This document shows positions 18,590 to 27,130 of a stretch of 48,351 bases of DNA, piece by piece. The DNA is from a virus. Positions within the stretch are counted from its first letter, which is position 1. Every line of letters starts with the position of its first letter. The translations under genes and the position numbers were made by a program. The notes under the pieces are model-generated. The model saw only the letters and a list, made by a program, of their open reading frames with translations. It was not told the DNA's origin and did no database searches. The stretch is taken from IMG/VR virus record IMGVR_UViG_3300028920_000099, positions 1 through 48,351 of that record. One strand, 5' to 3'.

Positions 18590-20349
18590 TAGTAATACCC
18601 TCCATATTTACGGTTAGGATTTTTGCCCACTACTTTACTCTTAGAGTCTGTAGGTCTTGTTGGTTTAGTTACTTCATTCAACATTTGCACAGCATCCACA
18701 CCGTCATCGTGTACTGTTTCTGAAGGGAAAAAGTTAAACTGGTCAACTAACTCAGTATTTTGTTTACACCAACCCATCATGTACAACATACCATTACTCA
18801 TCAATGGTTCTAAACCAGACTCAATACGTTCTTTCTTTGTGCTTTTTTGTGAAGGTCTATAATCCCTAATACCAATAGGGTAGAACTCCTTAAACTTGTC
18901 TCGTATTGTATTTTTCATAGTGACAAAGAACCCTACAGTCTCTAGATGAATACTCTTTATGTTCCATTTAGACAGTAACTTAAACATCTCTTTTACCCAC
19001 TTATCTGGTGTAAGTTTCCAGAGTTTAACATCTAGAACATATAAATTCTTGTCACTATCTTTACCGCCAATGACGCAAGCAGTGAAGTCACTATCTTTAT
19101 TACAAGTGACTGCAGGGTCAACTACAGCCTGTAATACTATTTCTCTTACTCTGTCTTCCCCATTCTCATCCTTAACTGTAATAACTGCCCTATTACTTCC
19201 ATCTTTAGTTACTACATTATTCATACTAAGGAATCTAATCTTATCAAATGGGAGTATCTGGTCTTCTGTTACAATAACTTTATTTAGGTATTGAGCATAG
19301 AAATGTTTTTTTGACATCTCCTTACGTTTTTTGGTCTCAATACTCTTACTCCATCTCTCATCCCAAATATAACCATCATCTGGGTTTTCTCCATTTTTGT
19401 AGATGTTTTTTAACCATATTCTATACTCTGTGTTTTCATCATCAATAACTTGTTTATACCAGTCATGCCTAAAATAACGAGTACCAACTACAGTACAATC
19501 CCCCCCAACCAGACTAAGATGTTTGAATTTTTCTCGGTAACTCTTACTTCTGGAGCATCCATTTAGCCAATCATTTAGGTCTTCATCCCAATACTCATCA
19601 TCTAATACAGAGAACATATCATTCCTCCAAGTATCTAGACGTTCTATTTTTTCCGGTTTATTGTAGTTGTCAAAGTTTATAATGTCATCAAAATACAATT
19701 TATCATAGTGAAATCCTGTAGCCGGAGTATCCACACTACCAACAACCACTGTAGGTTCTCTGAGGTTATACGGTCTTAACACCTGTATTGCTTCTTGCGT
19801 CCACATAACTTTTTTGTCAGCACCATCATCCAAATCTCCTGGTTTAGACGCTTCTTCTGTGAGTAATTCATCATCCCACTCCGAAAAATCCCCAGAAGAG
19901 TTCCTACGGGTGTTTCTTCTAGATTGTGCCAGTTTATCCATTAAAGGTATTAGACGACCTTCTATGTGAGGTCTAACGTTCCATACGTTCTCTTGTAACC
20001 AACTGTCAACTAAGTTGGCTTTAACTTCCCTTAGAATTGCTTTTCCTAACGCTTTGTTAGCCGAACCGATATAGATACGGATATTAGGATTAACGTAAAT
20101 ACTATATAGGATATCCAATACTGTAACGATAGTAGTTTTGAGGTGACCACGGGGCATTAGTATTATGTCACGTTTACTGGGTCTATCATCGGAATCATAC
20201 CAATTAAGTAGTTCCTTATGTATATTACCAAAGGCCTTAGTTCCTCCATGGAATCCTATTACATCCATAAAGTACCATTTATCTACTAGGGCTTTCACCT
20301 TGTCTCGTTGACTGGGTACTTTACGTTCTTTAAGGTAACGTCTTGCCAC
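18589..20349 (-). CDS. Terminase large subunit, T7 gp19-like (586 aa)
   Basis: The packaging motor ATPase and nuclease. The ATPase site is visible as MPRGHLKTTIV (about residue 63), with a Walker-B-like KLYFDDIINFD at about 220. The C-terminal nuclease part has VVDPAVTCNKDSDFTACVIGG (first metal Asp) and VHDDGVDAVQ near the end. Length matches T7 gp19 (586 aa). No obvious small terminase is next to it; the 141-aa protein just upstream holds that position but shows no HTH signature. Confidence 0.9.
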   Translation of the reverse strand: MARRYLKERKVPSQRDKVKALVDKWYFMDVIGFHGGTKAFGNIHKELLNWYDSDDRPSKRDIILMPRGHLKTTIVTVLDILYSIYVNPNIRIYIGSANKALGKAILREVKANLVDSWLQENVWNVRPHIEGRLIPLMDKLAQSRRNTRRNSSGDFSEWDDELLTEEASKPGDLDDGADKKVMWTQEAIQVLRPYNLREPTVVVGSVDTPATGFHYDKLYFDDIINFDNYNKPEKIERLDTWRNDMFSVLDDEYWDEDLNDWLNGCSRSKSYREKFKHLSLVGGDCTVVGTRYFRHDWYKQVIDDENTEYRIWLKNIYKNGENPDDGYIWDERWSKSIETKKRKEMSKKHFYAQYLNKVIVTEDQILPFDKIRFLSMNNVVTKDGSNRAVITVKDENGEDRVREIVLQAVVDPAVTCNKDSDFTACVIGGKDSDKNLYVLDVKLWKLTPDKWVKEMFKLLSKWNIKSIHLETVGFFVTMKNTIRDKFKEFYPIGIRDYRPSQKSTKKERIESGLEPLMSNGMLYMMGWCKQNTELVDQFNFFPSETVHDDGVDAVQMLNEVTKPTRPTDSKSKVVGKNPNRKYGGYY

Positions 20350-20350
20350 T

Positions 20351-20776
20351 TTATTCCTCCTGTTCTATTTCTTCTACAAAATCTTGAGGAAACCAACCAC
20401 GTTGCCTCATGAATTCATCTGTCCTTATGACGAATTCGGCATCCCTTTGTAGATTATTGAATAATACGTTTAATCTAATCCGGGAGCCTTGTTGTCTTAT
20501 TAGGTAATTTCTTACCCTTATTTGGTTCTCTAAAGGTAAATAGCCCAAAAAGTTAGTTACTATACCAGTTATTAACGGTTCTATATTCTCCCTCATCTTA
20601 AATCGTCTTGGTGGTAATAGAACAGCGAATGCTCTAGTTGTTGGGTGTCTAACTACTATTGTCATACTTTTTGTTACGTTTGACTCATTATTTTCTGAAG
20701 AAAGTAACCATAATGCTCTAGAGAACTGTCTTACTTCCTGTAATGTTTGTACTCGACTAATCATATATATTTTCAT
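20351..20776 (-). CDS. Hypothetical protein before terminase, 141 aa
   Basis: Basic in the middle and acidic at the C terminus (FVEEIEQEE), probably mixed alpha/beta. No family recognised. Its ATG overlaps the TGA of the upstream gene (ATGA) and no Shine-Dalgarno is visible, so it is probably translated by coupling. A second in-frame ATG lies at 20764. By position it could be a terminase partner or a small virion protein; both are guesses. Confidence 0.6.
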   Translation of the reverse strand: MKIYMISRVQTLQEVRQFSRALWLLSSENNESNVTKSMTIVVRHPTTRAFAVLLPPRRFKMRENIEPLITGIVTNFLGYLPLENQIRVRNYLIRQQGSRIRLNVLFNNLQRDAEFVIRTDEFMRQRGWFPQDFVEEIEQEE

Positions 20777-21666
20777 GATATTATATAATACTCAGAAATA
20801 TCCGTTTCTACATCAGAGAGTTGACTAAACATATCGAGTTGCCAAATTATAATCTCAAGAAGTTCTCCCTCAAATGGTGATGTACCTGAACCCGTGATTC
20901 CGTTTTTAGCACCAATACCAATAAAATAAGTAGAGGCTGGGGGTGTAAAATTTTTAGAGGCAGTACGCGAACTAGCCGTGGGATTTGTTAGACTTTTCAT
21001 GTAACGAGTGTACGTCGCACCATCAGTATAAAACCCGCCCTGTACACACCATGTCCCAGAACTTGTCAAACTATGATTAAGCTGAACACCATCTTCCCAC
21101 ATTGCCACACCGGAAGAACTGTTCCCATTAAGGAAGGTTAACCCTACGTCCCCTACACTTGTTTCTTCCATGTTAACGAAAATTTCAAAATTGGAATTAT
21201 TTTTTGCAACAATCAAAAAGTTCGACGGGTTCTCTAATGTGGTATCGAAACTGTCGACAGGAATAGGTGTAGTAAAACCATTACCACCCCCAACAAAGTC
21301 TAAAGCTGGTTGTCCTGAAGCGTCTGTAGTAACACTTCCCCCACTAACTATTAATGGTTGTGCTGATGCGTTTGACTGTGTTGCATTGTTTCCGTTACCT
21401 GATTGGTCGTACCAAGTAGCAACATAAGCAGTAGTCCCAGCCCATGTAGTTAGTGTACCATCACCTATCTCAGTAGGGTTAAAATCCTCTTCAGCGTTAT
21501 CTGAGGAACGTCTTACTCTTATTACATCTACCTCTGTATCTCCTAATTGTCTAAGAGACCATGCTGCTAAAGCTCCAGGATAGGTCGAAAGGAATGAGTC
21601 TCCTGGTATGGGAGGTTCAGGTGCGCCACCAAAACCAGTAATAGCTCGTCGTCTATTTCTAATCAT
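20773..21666 (-). CDS. Carbohydrate-binding (arabinofuranosidase-B/LamG-like) appendage protein, 297 aa
   Basis: Contains the consensus of the concanavalin-like domain of the ArfB/LamG type often seen in phage tail and virion proteins: AAWSLRQLG, VIRVRRSSDNAEEDF, a WYDQSGNGNNATQ motif and GQPALDFVGGG. No glycosidase active site can be confirmed, so I call it carbohydrate-binding. A GTG at 21693 would lengthen it by nine residues; I prefer ATG 21666, which overlaps the fibre gene stop (TAATG) and has GGAG ten bases upstream. It follows a repeat-containing fibre-like protein, suggesting a shared role in surface recognition. Confidence 0.72.
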   Translation of the reverse strand: MIRNRRRAITGFGGAPEPPIPGDSFLSTYPGALAAWSLRQLGDTEVDVIRVRRSSDNAEEDFNPTEIGDGTLTTWAGTTAYVATWYDQSGNGNNATQSNASAQPLIVSGGSVTTDASGQPALDFVGGGNGFTTPIPVDSFDTTLENPSNFLIVAKNNSNFEIFVNMEETSVGDVGLTFLNGNSSSGVAMWEDGVQLNHSLTSSGTWCVQGGFYTDGATYTRYMKSLTNPTASSRTASKNFTPPASTYFIGIGAKNGITGSGTSPFEGELLEIIIWQLDMFSQLSDVETDISEYYIIS

Positions 21667-22970
21667 TATGTTATGTCTCCTACCAATACCCACTCATTGG
21701 TCGCACGTTTTCTTAGTGATGCTTCACTGTATTGAGGTATTGTCCCAGAATTTCGTACAGTAACTCCTGTATCACCTTGAATAGTCAAAGCCGTACTATT
21801 TGAATTATATACGTTAATTACTGTTCCAATACTGTACGATACTGAGGAATTAGTTGGTACTGTCAAAGTTAGACTAGAACCGTTCATCCACACTACCTTA
21901 AAAGCGTCACCCAATACCATTGTGTAGTTAGATGTCTTTTCTGTTGTCTCTTCTAGTAGAAGTGGTGAATAACTTGAGTCATGATTGTGTACTAAGTTTA
22001 GATATTGTCCTTGACACTTACGAACTGCAGTAGCACTAGAATCGTAAAAACAAAACTCATCACTGCTTGTTGGTGAGTTCTCTGTAGTTAATCCTGTAAT
22101 ATCTAGATTAAACGAACGGCTAGAACTGATGTCACCTCCACCACTAAGCCCAATACCAGCAGTTAAGGTGACACTCGTGTGGTTAATATGTTCATTACCA
22201 ACAAAGTTTGTTAAAGTATCATGGTCATGGGTGTGAGTTAATCCAAGTGCTGTACCGTTACATTTCCTGATACCTGTAGCACTAGAATCATAAAAAGCAA
22301 AAGTGTCTACCGATGTTGGACTATTTTGTGAAGTAAGACCATTAATGTCTAGATTAAGTGTCCTACTACTAGATATATTACCACCTCCAGATAAGCCAGT
22401 ACCTGCTGTTAATACTACCCCTGTATGGTCAATATGTTCATTACTCGAAAAGTTCAGAAGAGCATTATGGTTAATTGATGAAGTGTGTTGAGTTACACTA
22501 GACTGAGATATTCTTGAATCACTAAAAGTCCCACTAATAACATCGGATGTAGAATGAGTGTGAGACACTGTAGCGTAGGAACTGTCATGGTTATGAACTA
22601 AGCTAAGGTATTGACCCTCACATTTACGGACAGCACCTGCACTAGAGTCATACACAGGAAATGTATCATTAGTTGTTGGGGAAGTAATTGATGTTAAACC
22701 GTTAACGTCCAGGTTAAAAGTTCTATTAGTTGTTATATCCCCTCCGCCACTAATACCCGTACCTGCTGTTAATACTACTGAAGAATGGTTAATATGTTTA
22801 TTACCAACAAAATCACTAAATGAGTCATGATTAAGGTTAGACTGCATATAAGACGCTATTACAGTAGCCAATACCTTATTAGACGTAGTACCTCCAGTAT
22901 CTACCTCGAACTGCATTGAGTCTGTAAGTGTACCTGCATTACTTAAATCATTAATTAGTACGTCAGCCAT
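21666..22970 (-). CDS. Repeat-containing tail appendage / fibre-like protein (434 aa)
   Basis: Three copies of a roughly 90-100-residue unit are visible. Each runs NEHI(N/D)H, LTAG(T/I)G(I/L)SGGG(D/N)I, a short RxxNLDxxGL segment, YDSSA, (V/I)RKC and a HNHDSSY- or HTHDHD-like His-rich stretch. The final about 95 residues form a different beta-rich cap (NYTMVLGDAFKVVWMNGSS and onward). Such repeats, with HxH motifs that bind metal along a trimer axis, are typical of phage tail fibres. The gene is far from the gp17-like fibre at 43-44.6 kb, so it may be a second, accessory adsorption device. Confidence 0.7.
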   Translation of the reverse strand: MADVLINDLSNAGTLTDSMQFEVDTGGTTSNKVLATVIASYMQSNLNHDSFSDFVGNKHINHSSVVLTAGTGISGGGDITTNRTFNLDVNGLTSITSPTTNDTFPVYDSSAGAVRKCEGQYLSLVHNHDSSYATVSHTHSTSDVISGTFSDSRISQSSVTQHTSSINHNALLNFSSNEHIDHTGVVLTAGTGLSGGGNISSSRTLNLDINGLTSQNSPTSVDTFAFYDSSATGIRKCNGTALGLTHTHDHDTLTNFVGNEHINHTSVTLTAGIGLSGGGDISSSRSFNLDITGLTTENSPTSSDEFCFYDSSATAVRKCQGQYLNLVHNHDSSYSPLLLEETTEKTSNYTMVLGDAFKVVWMNGSSLTLTVPTNSSVSYSIGTVINVYNSNSTALTIQGDTGVTVRNSGTIPQYSEASLRKRATNEWVLVGDIT

Positions 22971-22979
22971 TTTACCTCT

Positions 22980-23138
22980 TTAAGAAAACGATTTAGCAAC
23001 TCTTGTATCACCATTAGGCGTAGTTCTAGTATCTCCTGATGCAGTAACCCTAGTGTTCTCTTCAACACTAACTGTAGTTACTGAGTCATCCTCAACTAAA
23101 CCTAATATTTGTTTTTTCCCTATTAGTCTTAACTTCAT
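22980..23138 (-). CDS. Hypothetical small protein, 52 aa
   Basis: ATG 23138 has GGAG seven bases upstream, within the last codons of the 102-aa gene. The N terminus is basic and the rest is Thr/Val/Asp-rich with a repeated GDTR. It lies nine bases before the fibre gene in the late operon, so a small structural or assembly protein is likely. Not recognised. Confidence 0.55.
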   Translation of the reverse strand: MKLRLIGKKQILGLVEDDSVTTVSVEENTRVTASGDTRTTPNGDTRVAKSFS

Positions 23139-23142
23139 GGTA

Positions 23143-23451
23143 TTACTCCGGGGTGAACCATTGGTATTCTAATACAGCGTCGTTAGTAAGAAAGACTCTA
23201 ATATTAGAAAAGAAGTCTATACGAACTGCTCCGTCTCCTGGTTCCAATAAAAAGCCTAAAGATGCTGTAGGATTAGTTGTGTCATCTAAAGTGTACCTAA
23301 TATTATCACCAGATAATGCCGGGCTAGAATTTTGGATAATAATCCCTGTAGCACCTTCTGGTCTAGTTAATGTCGCTACCCCGTTTGTTGTTCTCTGTGT
23401 ATGAGACCCGATAGTTTTTATTGCGAATTTACTTAATTTATTTACTGGCAT
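23143..23451 (-). CDS. Small beta-rich virion protein, 102 aa
   Basis: Alternating hydrophobic/Thr/Asn pattern with GATGIIIQNSSPALSGDNIRY and GFLLEPGDGAVRI, resembling small phage decoration or head-fibre-like proteins that carry 'IQN...N..IRY..D' strands. That resemblance is general. It lies between two other beta-rich late genes. Confidence 0.6.
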   Translation of the reverse strand: MPVNKLSKFAIKTIGSHTQRTTNGVATLTRPEGATGIIIQNSSPALSGDNIRYTLDDTTNPTASLGFLLEPGDGAVRIDFFSNIRVFLTNDAVLEYQWFTPE

Positions 23452-23459
23452 ATTAATAA

Positions 23460-23477
23460 GGGAGTATTACTACTCCC
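23460..23477 (-). other. Perfect 7-bp hairpin upstream of the 102-aa gene
   Basis: TACTCCC and GGGAGTA pair around a four-base loop; on the minus strand TTATTA follows. This is a weak terminator or processing site between the 202-aa and 102-aa genes. Confidence 0.4.
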
Positions 23478-23490
23478 ATCCTCCTAAATA

Positions 23491-24099
23491 CTAAACAAGT
23501 CTTCCAAAAACTGAACCAGTTAAAGACGATAATCCTGACAGGTTATCTTGTAAGTAAAACCCAACAAGCTCCCCAGCACTTAAATACAAAGGAAGTCCCC
23601 ATGTTTTTTCAAAGTCAATCGTCACATATAAGGTATCTGTATTGTTTGCTGCAGAAGAACTTACTGTCTGTACATCTCTAAATGTGTCAGCACCAAGAAA
23701 TTCTGAAAAATCTTTAACTGATTTAGCTCCTTCAGTAGAAAATAAATCAGGAGAACCAGCAACACTTGCTACACCGAAAACAATACCATTAGTTAGCACT
23801 GCTCCCCCACCTAAGAACAATGTATGGTCTGTGATAGCGTTTTGACCTAAGTTACCATCTTCCAATGTTAGTAATACTTTGTGGATGACTGAGTTGGCAG
23901 TTGCTTGATAACTAAAGAATGTTTGAGTACCAGAATAGTTTTCGTTTGCTTCTGTATCGAGACCTAACCCGTTTTCGGATAATTGTCCGATTATGCTTAA
24001 CGCTTGCAGCTTTTCTCCAGAAATACCTCTTAGTTTGGCATTCTTTCGGTCATCCGCAGTTAATAGAACTTTTGAACCCTCGAATCTGTTATTAGGCAT
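23491..24099 (-). CDS. Hypothetical late protein, 202 aa (beta-rich)
   Basis: Beta-strand pattern rich in Gly, Ser, Thr and Asn, with LTLEDGNLGQNAITDH and DTLYVTIDFEKTWG. It overlaps the 184-aa gene by eight bases. Its place in a run of small late genes before the fibre suggests a virion or appendage component, but no family is recognised. Confidence 0.6.
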   Translation of the reverse strand: MPNNRFEGSKVLLTADDRKNAKLRGISGEKLQALSIIGQLSENGLGLDTEANENYSGTQTFFSYQATANSVIHKVLLTLEDGNLGQNAITDHTLFLGGGAVLTNGIVFGVASVAGSPDLFSTEGAKSVKDFSEFLGADTFRDVQTVSSSAANNTDTLYVTIDFEKTWGLPLYLSAGELVGFYLQDNLSGLSSLTGSVFGRLV

Positions 24100-24646
24100 T
24101 AGGAACCTCGTCTTGTGTTAACGTTGCTGTTGCTGCTTCTGGGAAGTTATTAGGTGCGACCAGTGCTTTGTATGTGTCATTAATCCATACAAACTCAATC
24201 TCTACACGACAATATACCTCTTGATTACCAGAGTTTTCCTCGACTTGTACCTCAAATCCATCAATATTGGTATTGCGCAGTAAATGGATACCTACATCTG
24301 AATCTACATCACCACCACTAAATGTTAGGTCTAGATTAGCTGGTGAGATTGTTCCCCCATCATTCTCAAAAGCAACATATGTGTCTGCTTCCATCTGTAA
24401 TGGGTAGGCTGTTCCTGCTGCAACGTCAAAAAGAAATCCTCGAACTCTTACGATAGAACCAAATGTCTCCGGTGGAATATAAATAGCTTGAGAACCTGTT
24501 TTACGCTTAAGGAATATACCACTGTTTGACGTGAAACCACGACCCTCAAATGTGATAACAGCACTGTTCTTAGACCAAAACAAACTGTAGTCCGAACCCT
24601 TAAACGTATTACCATATTCCCCAAAAGCAGGAGAAGTAAAACTCAT
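24092..24646 (-). CDS. Hypothetical late protein, 184 aa (beta-rich)
   Basis: Predominantly beta, with GIFLKRKTGSQAIYIPPETF, a GGDVDSDVGIHL segment and an acidic/Thr-rich end. Similar in style to the 202-aa and 102-aa neighbours and tightly packed with them (overlap of eight bases with the next gene). Probably a virion protein. No family is recognised. Confidence 0.6.
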   Translation of the reverse strand: MSFTSPAFGEYGNTFKGSDYSLFWSKNSAVITFEGRGFTSNSGIFLKRKTGSQAIYIPPETFGSIVRVRGFLFDVAAGTAYPLQMEADTYVAFENDGGTISPANLDLTFSGGDVDSDVGIHLLRNTNIDGFEVQVEENSGNQEVYCRVEIEFVWINDTYKALVAPNNFPEAATATLTQDEVPNA

Positions 24647-24647
24647 A

Positions 24648-25433
24648 TTATTGACCTCTTGTTAAGTAACTTAAAATAGAACTATTAGGATTAAATGCTA
24701 ATCCGGTTCTCTCTCGTCTAGATGATACTTGCTGTGACTGTCGTTGTTCAGCTTTCTGTACTCTACTTTGTCCCTCTTGTTCGGACATTTGTGACTTTAT
24801 CTGAGAACGTTCTCGTAACCGTCGAGCTTTCATCTCTTCTTGTCTTCTCCGACGAATATCATTTTGTTGTATTTGGTCAAAGTATTGTTGGTACAAGTTA
24901 GACAATACACTGGATGTATCGTACACCGGGGCATTCTGGTAACTACCCCATCCACCAAATAACGGATTATTTACGTCTAGTCTATTTTGTACTTGATAGT
25001 TCCCCTGGAAATCGGGAATACTGTTACCATATTGACTTAAGTCTGGACGTTGTGTATTAGATAACTGTCCTAGTTGTCCTATTACCCCTGCTTGTCGATT
25101 ACCTAAGTTGTTTGACAAGTTTGAGTAATTAGAGAATAACCCACTCAAAATACCAGATAAAGAGTTGTAATCATTACCAGCAGAGTTTAGGTATTGACTT
25201 CCTAGTGTGTTATAACGGTCAACAAAGGCATTGTAGTTCTGTTCTGCTCCTGACCGTGCCTGATTAGCTTGATTAAGAAAAGAATCTTTTTGACTAGCTA
25301 AGCCTTGTTGTTGTCTTTGTACTGATTGTTGTTGTTGCTTGTATTGTTCCGAATTTTGTTCAGCCGTTTTGAGATTAATACCACGATTTCTGTAGTACCT
25401 CTCCATTACGTCACGGTTACTCGTAAAAAACAT
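24648..25433 (-). CDS. Gln/Ser-rich hypothetical late protein, 261 aa
   Basis: The N-terminal 75 residues are Gln-rich coiled coil, the middle is Asn/Ser/Tyr/Gly-rich, and the C-terminal third is a strongly basic Arg/Gln helix (RRRRQEEMKARRLRERSQIK). Composition resembles the 600-aa internal protein. It lies early in the late operon. A structural role is inferred and no motif is recognised. Confidence 0.6.
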   Translation of the reverse strand: MFFTSNRDVMERYYRNRGINLKTAEQNSEQYKQQQQSVQRQQQGLASQKDSFLNQANQARSGAEQNYNAFVDRYNTLGSQYLNSAGNDYNSLSGILSGLFSNYSNLSNNLGNRQAGVIGQLGQLSNTQRPDLSQYGNSIPDFQGNYQVQNRLDVNNPLFGGWGSYQNAPVYDTSSVLSNLYQQYFDQIQQNDIRRRRQEEMKARRLRERSQIKSQMSEQEGQSRVQKAEQRQSQQVSSRRERTGLAFNPNSSILSYLTRGQ

Positions 25434-25436
25434 TAT

Positions 25437-25904
25437 CTACCCTCCATACAATGTCTGTTCAGGTCTTTGTTTAATTGAGCGTGGTTGGGTAGGTTTAACT
25501 CTACCACTACTAACCCTCGACAAAAGACCTCCTAAGTCCGAACCGTAGTTACCACTATCCATACCTTCTCTTAGTAGTTTAACTTGTTCATCAAGTAAGT
25601 CACTTGTCATCTTAGACTGACTCATAGCGGCATTGGCTGCTACTTGCTGGTCTTCAACATTCTTTAGTGTGGCTTGTTCACGGTTAACCTTACTTTGTTT
25701 AATACCATTATCCAAGATGTCTGACATAAATCCAATACCATCCCTGAGTAGTCCAACATTTATGTCTCTCATTGTATTGGCATCCTTAGCCGCACCATAT
25801 GCCCTTACACTTGTCTCGTCTTGTATCTTGGTCTTTTCCATCTGAAGCTTAGCATCATCCTCAGAAGGGTCATAATTCTGTACTTTAGGCTTACCACTAC
25901 TCAT
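25437..25904 (-). CDS. Hypothetical late protein, 155 aa
   Basis: A mainly helical, charged protein with many Asp/Gln/Lys and an Arg/Pro-rich end. Its ATG overlaps the TGA of the 86-aa gene (ATGA), so the two are coupled. No family recognised. The second gene of the late operon. Confidence 0.6.
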   Translation of the reverse strand: MSSGKPKVQNYDPSEDDAKLQMEKTKIQDETSVRAYGAAKDANTMRDINVGLLRDGIGFMSDILDNGIKQSKVNREQATLKNVEDQQVAANAAMSQSKMTSDLLDEQVKLLREGMDSGNYGSDLGGLLSRVSSGRVKPTQPRSIKQRPEQTLYGG

Positions 25905-26161
25905 GCTGTTTTGTTCTCCTTGGCTTTTTGTTGTCTAACTCCTCGTGCTTTTTTTAGTGATGCTGCTGCTTTTTCTTTATTCTTACCTATTTGACGTTTA
26001 ATATTGAACTTGTCACGAGTACTTGGTTCTTCAAAGTGTTCTAAATCGGCAAGAGTAATACGATGTTTGTTCATCATACCTAGTATTTTTTTTATTGAAC
26101 GTTCCTTGTTACGGTCACGAAAGTCAAATGACCGGTCAGTCAGTTTAGTAATACTATCCAT
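25901..26161 (-). CDS. Hypothetical basic protein, 86 aa, first gene of the leftward operon
   Basis: Basic and helical (RDRNKERSIKKILGMMNKH, then Lys/Ala-rich C terminus), so it could bind nucleic acid. The segment IKKILGMMNKHRITLADL faintly recalls the H-NS oligomerisation/linker style, but this is not enough for a call. It is the promoter-proximal gene of the late arm, next to the control region, which would suit a regulator. Confidence 0.55.
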   Translation of the reverse strand: MDSITKLTDRSFDFRDRNKERSIKKILGMMNKHRITLADLEHFEEPSTRDKFNIKRQIGKNKEKAAASLKKARGVRQQKAKENKTA

Positions 26162-26527
26162 AAGTGTCCCTTGAACTTTAACTAACTCAGTGTAGCTTGT
26201 ACTACAACGGTATTTTAGTCAGACTTATCTTCCCCAAACTAAATGTGTATTATAAAGAGCAGTAAATTACACTTTTGGTATTACTTTTTTTTAGTCGTAT
26301 TTTATAGTACAACAAAACCTTGTCTAACCTAGTATTAGTCACTGTTTAGTCAAGTAAGACACTCCCTTGTTTAGCTCGTGTCTTACTTAGTCACAGTATG
26401 TCCCTTGTCGCTTTCGGCCGCTTCACGCCACCCTGACGGGGCGTTACGCTACGTAAGCTTAGCAGTACGAAAAATTGTTAGTTCAAAAAAATTGACGAGA
26501 TAATGCGCTTTTCGGGGAATTAGGCTT

Positions 26528-26617
26528 GTTCGGTTAACCGTACCTCGTTGTAGTAATTACCGTATAAGTATATATACTGTTCGGTTTACCGTACCTTAAG
26601 GTAGTAATTACCGTATA
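26528..26617. repeat. Two 39-bp direct repeats, 51-bp period
   Basis: 26528-26566 and 26579-26617 share 34 of 39 bases. Each contains a GGTT(A/T)ACCGTACC element and a GTAGTAATTACCGTATA element, both with dyad character. Candidate operator or origin iterons. Confidence 0.75.
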
Positions 26618-26719
26618 GTACAGATTAATTTGGTTTGGTGCAAAATTGGCAAAAATTGTGAGATACCTTTTTAGTGTACTACCCTGAAACCCTCCCCCCC
26701 GTTGACTTTCCAGGTTTTT

Positions 26720-26951
26720 GTACTATTAGTACATCTGTACCTAAGTATATTCACTGATATAGTACATTCGAGTAGTACATCCGTACTGTAAGTGCGTTGA
26801 ATAGTACACCTATACCCTACACCGTACTATAGTACAACCGTACCAACCCAGTGAAACCCTTACACAGTGCCTGTTTGAGTGGTGTGTAGTACGTACTATA
26901 GTACACTTCGTACTGTGCCAACATTGTACTAACAAGGGACAAAAATAGTAC
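26720..26951. promoter_or_regulatory. GTAC-site cluster (operator/iteron array)
   Basis: Sixteen GTAC tetramers in 232 bases, about one being expected by chance. Two are in perfect 12-bp palindromes GTACTATAGTAC (26824-26835, 26893-26904), with a near copy at 26720-26732. Most sites read AGTACA or its complement. It lies just upstream of the first early promoter and the ParB-like gene. Confidence 0.65.
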
Positions 26952-26961
26952 AAATAAACCC

Positions 26962-26990
26962 TTGACAATTTTTTATTTTGGGGATATAAT
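26962..26990 (+). promoter_or_regulatory. Consensus sigma70-type promoter
   Basis: TTGACA (26962-26967), 17-base spacer, TATAAT (26985-26990). A perfect consensus pair pointing into the early arm; host RNA polymerase is the expected user. Confidence 0.85.
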
Positions 26991-27052
26991 AGATACACAC
27001 ATACACGCACATACGCACGCGCGGTTAAGTTACGCGCACGTACACGCACGCA
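26991..27052 (+). other. Alternating purine-pyrimidine tract in the early leader
   Basis: Long runs of alternating A/G and C/T (ACAC, CACG, GCGC units), interrupted by GTTAAG. GCGCG and CGCGC flank the interruption as an inverted repeat. Such sequence can adopt Z-DNA. It lies right at the predicted transcription start. Confidence 0.55.
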
Positions 27053-27100
27053 ATCTATTACTAACAAAAAAGGGATTTTGAAATTAGGTATATTTACCTA

Positions 27101-27130
27101 TTGACTTTTTGGAACGGGGGGTGTTATATT
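27101..27130 (+). promoter_or_regulatory. Second early promoter, upstream of the ParB-like gene
   Basis: TTGACT (27101-27106), 18-base spacer, TATATT (27125-27130), giving a leader of about 48 bases before ATG 27185. Confidence 0.65.

Noticed and set aside
20773-22970. Diversity-generating retroelement target
   Set aside because: The fibre repeats might suggest it, but no reverse transcriptase or template repeat was seen.
26528-26951. CRISPR-like array
   Set aside because: Repeats are few, irregularly spaced and without uniform spacers; palindromic GTAC sites fit operators or iterons better.
26810-27067. 85-aa reverse ORF in the control region
   Set aside because: Made of the alternating repeat tract and the GTAC array; odd Arg/Val/Tyr/Cys-rich composition, no SD and covers a consensus promoter.
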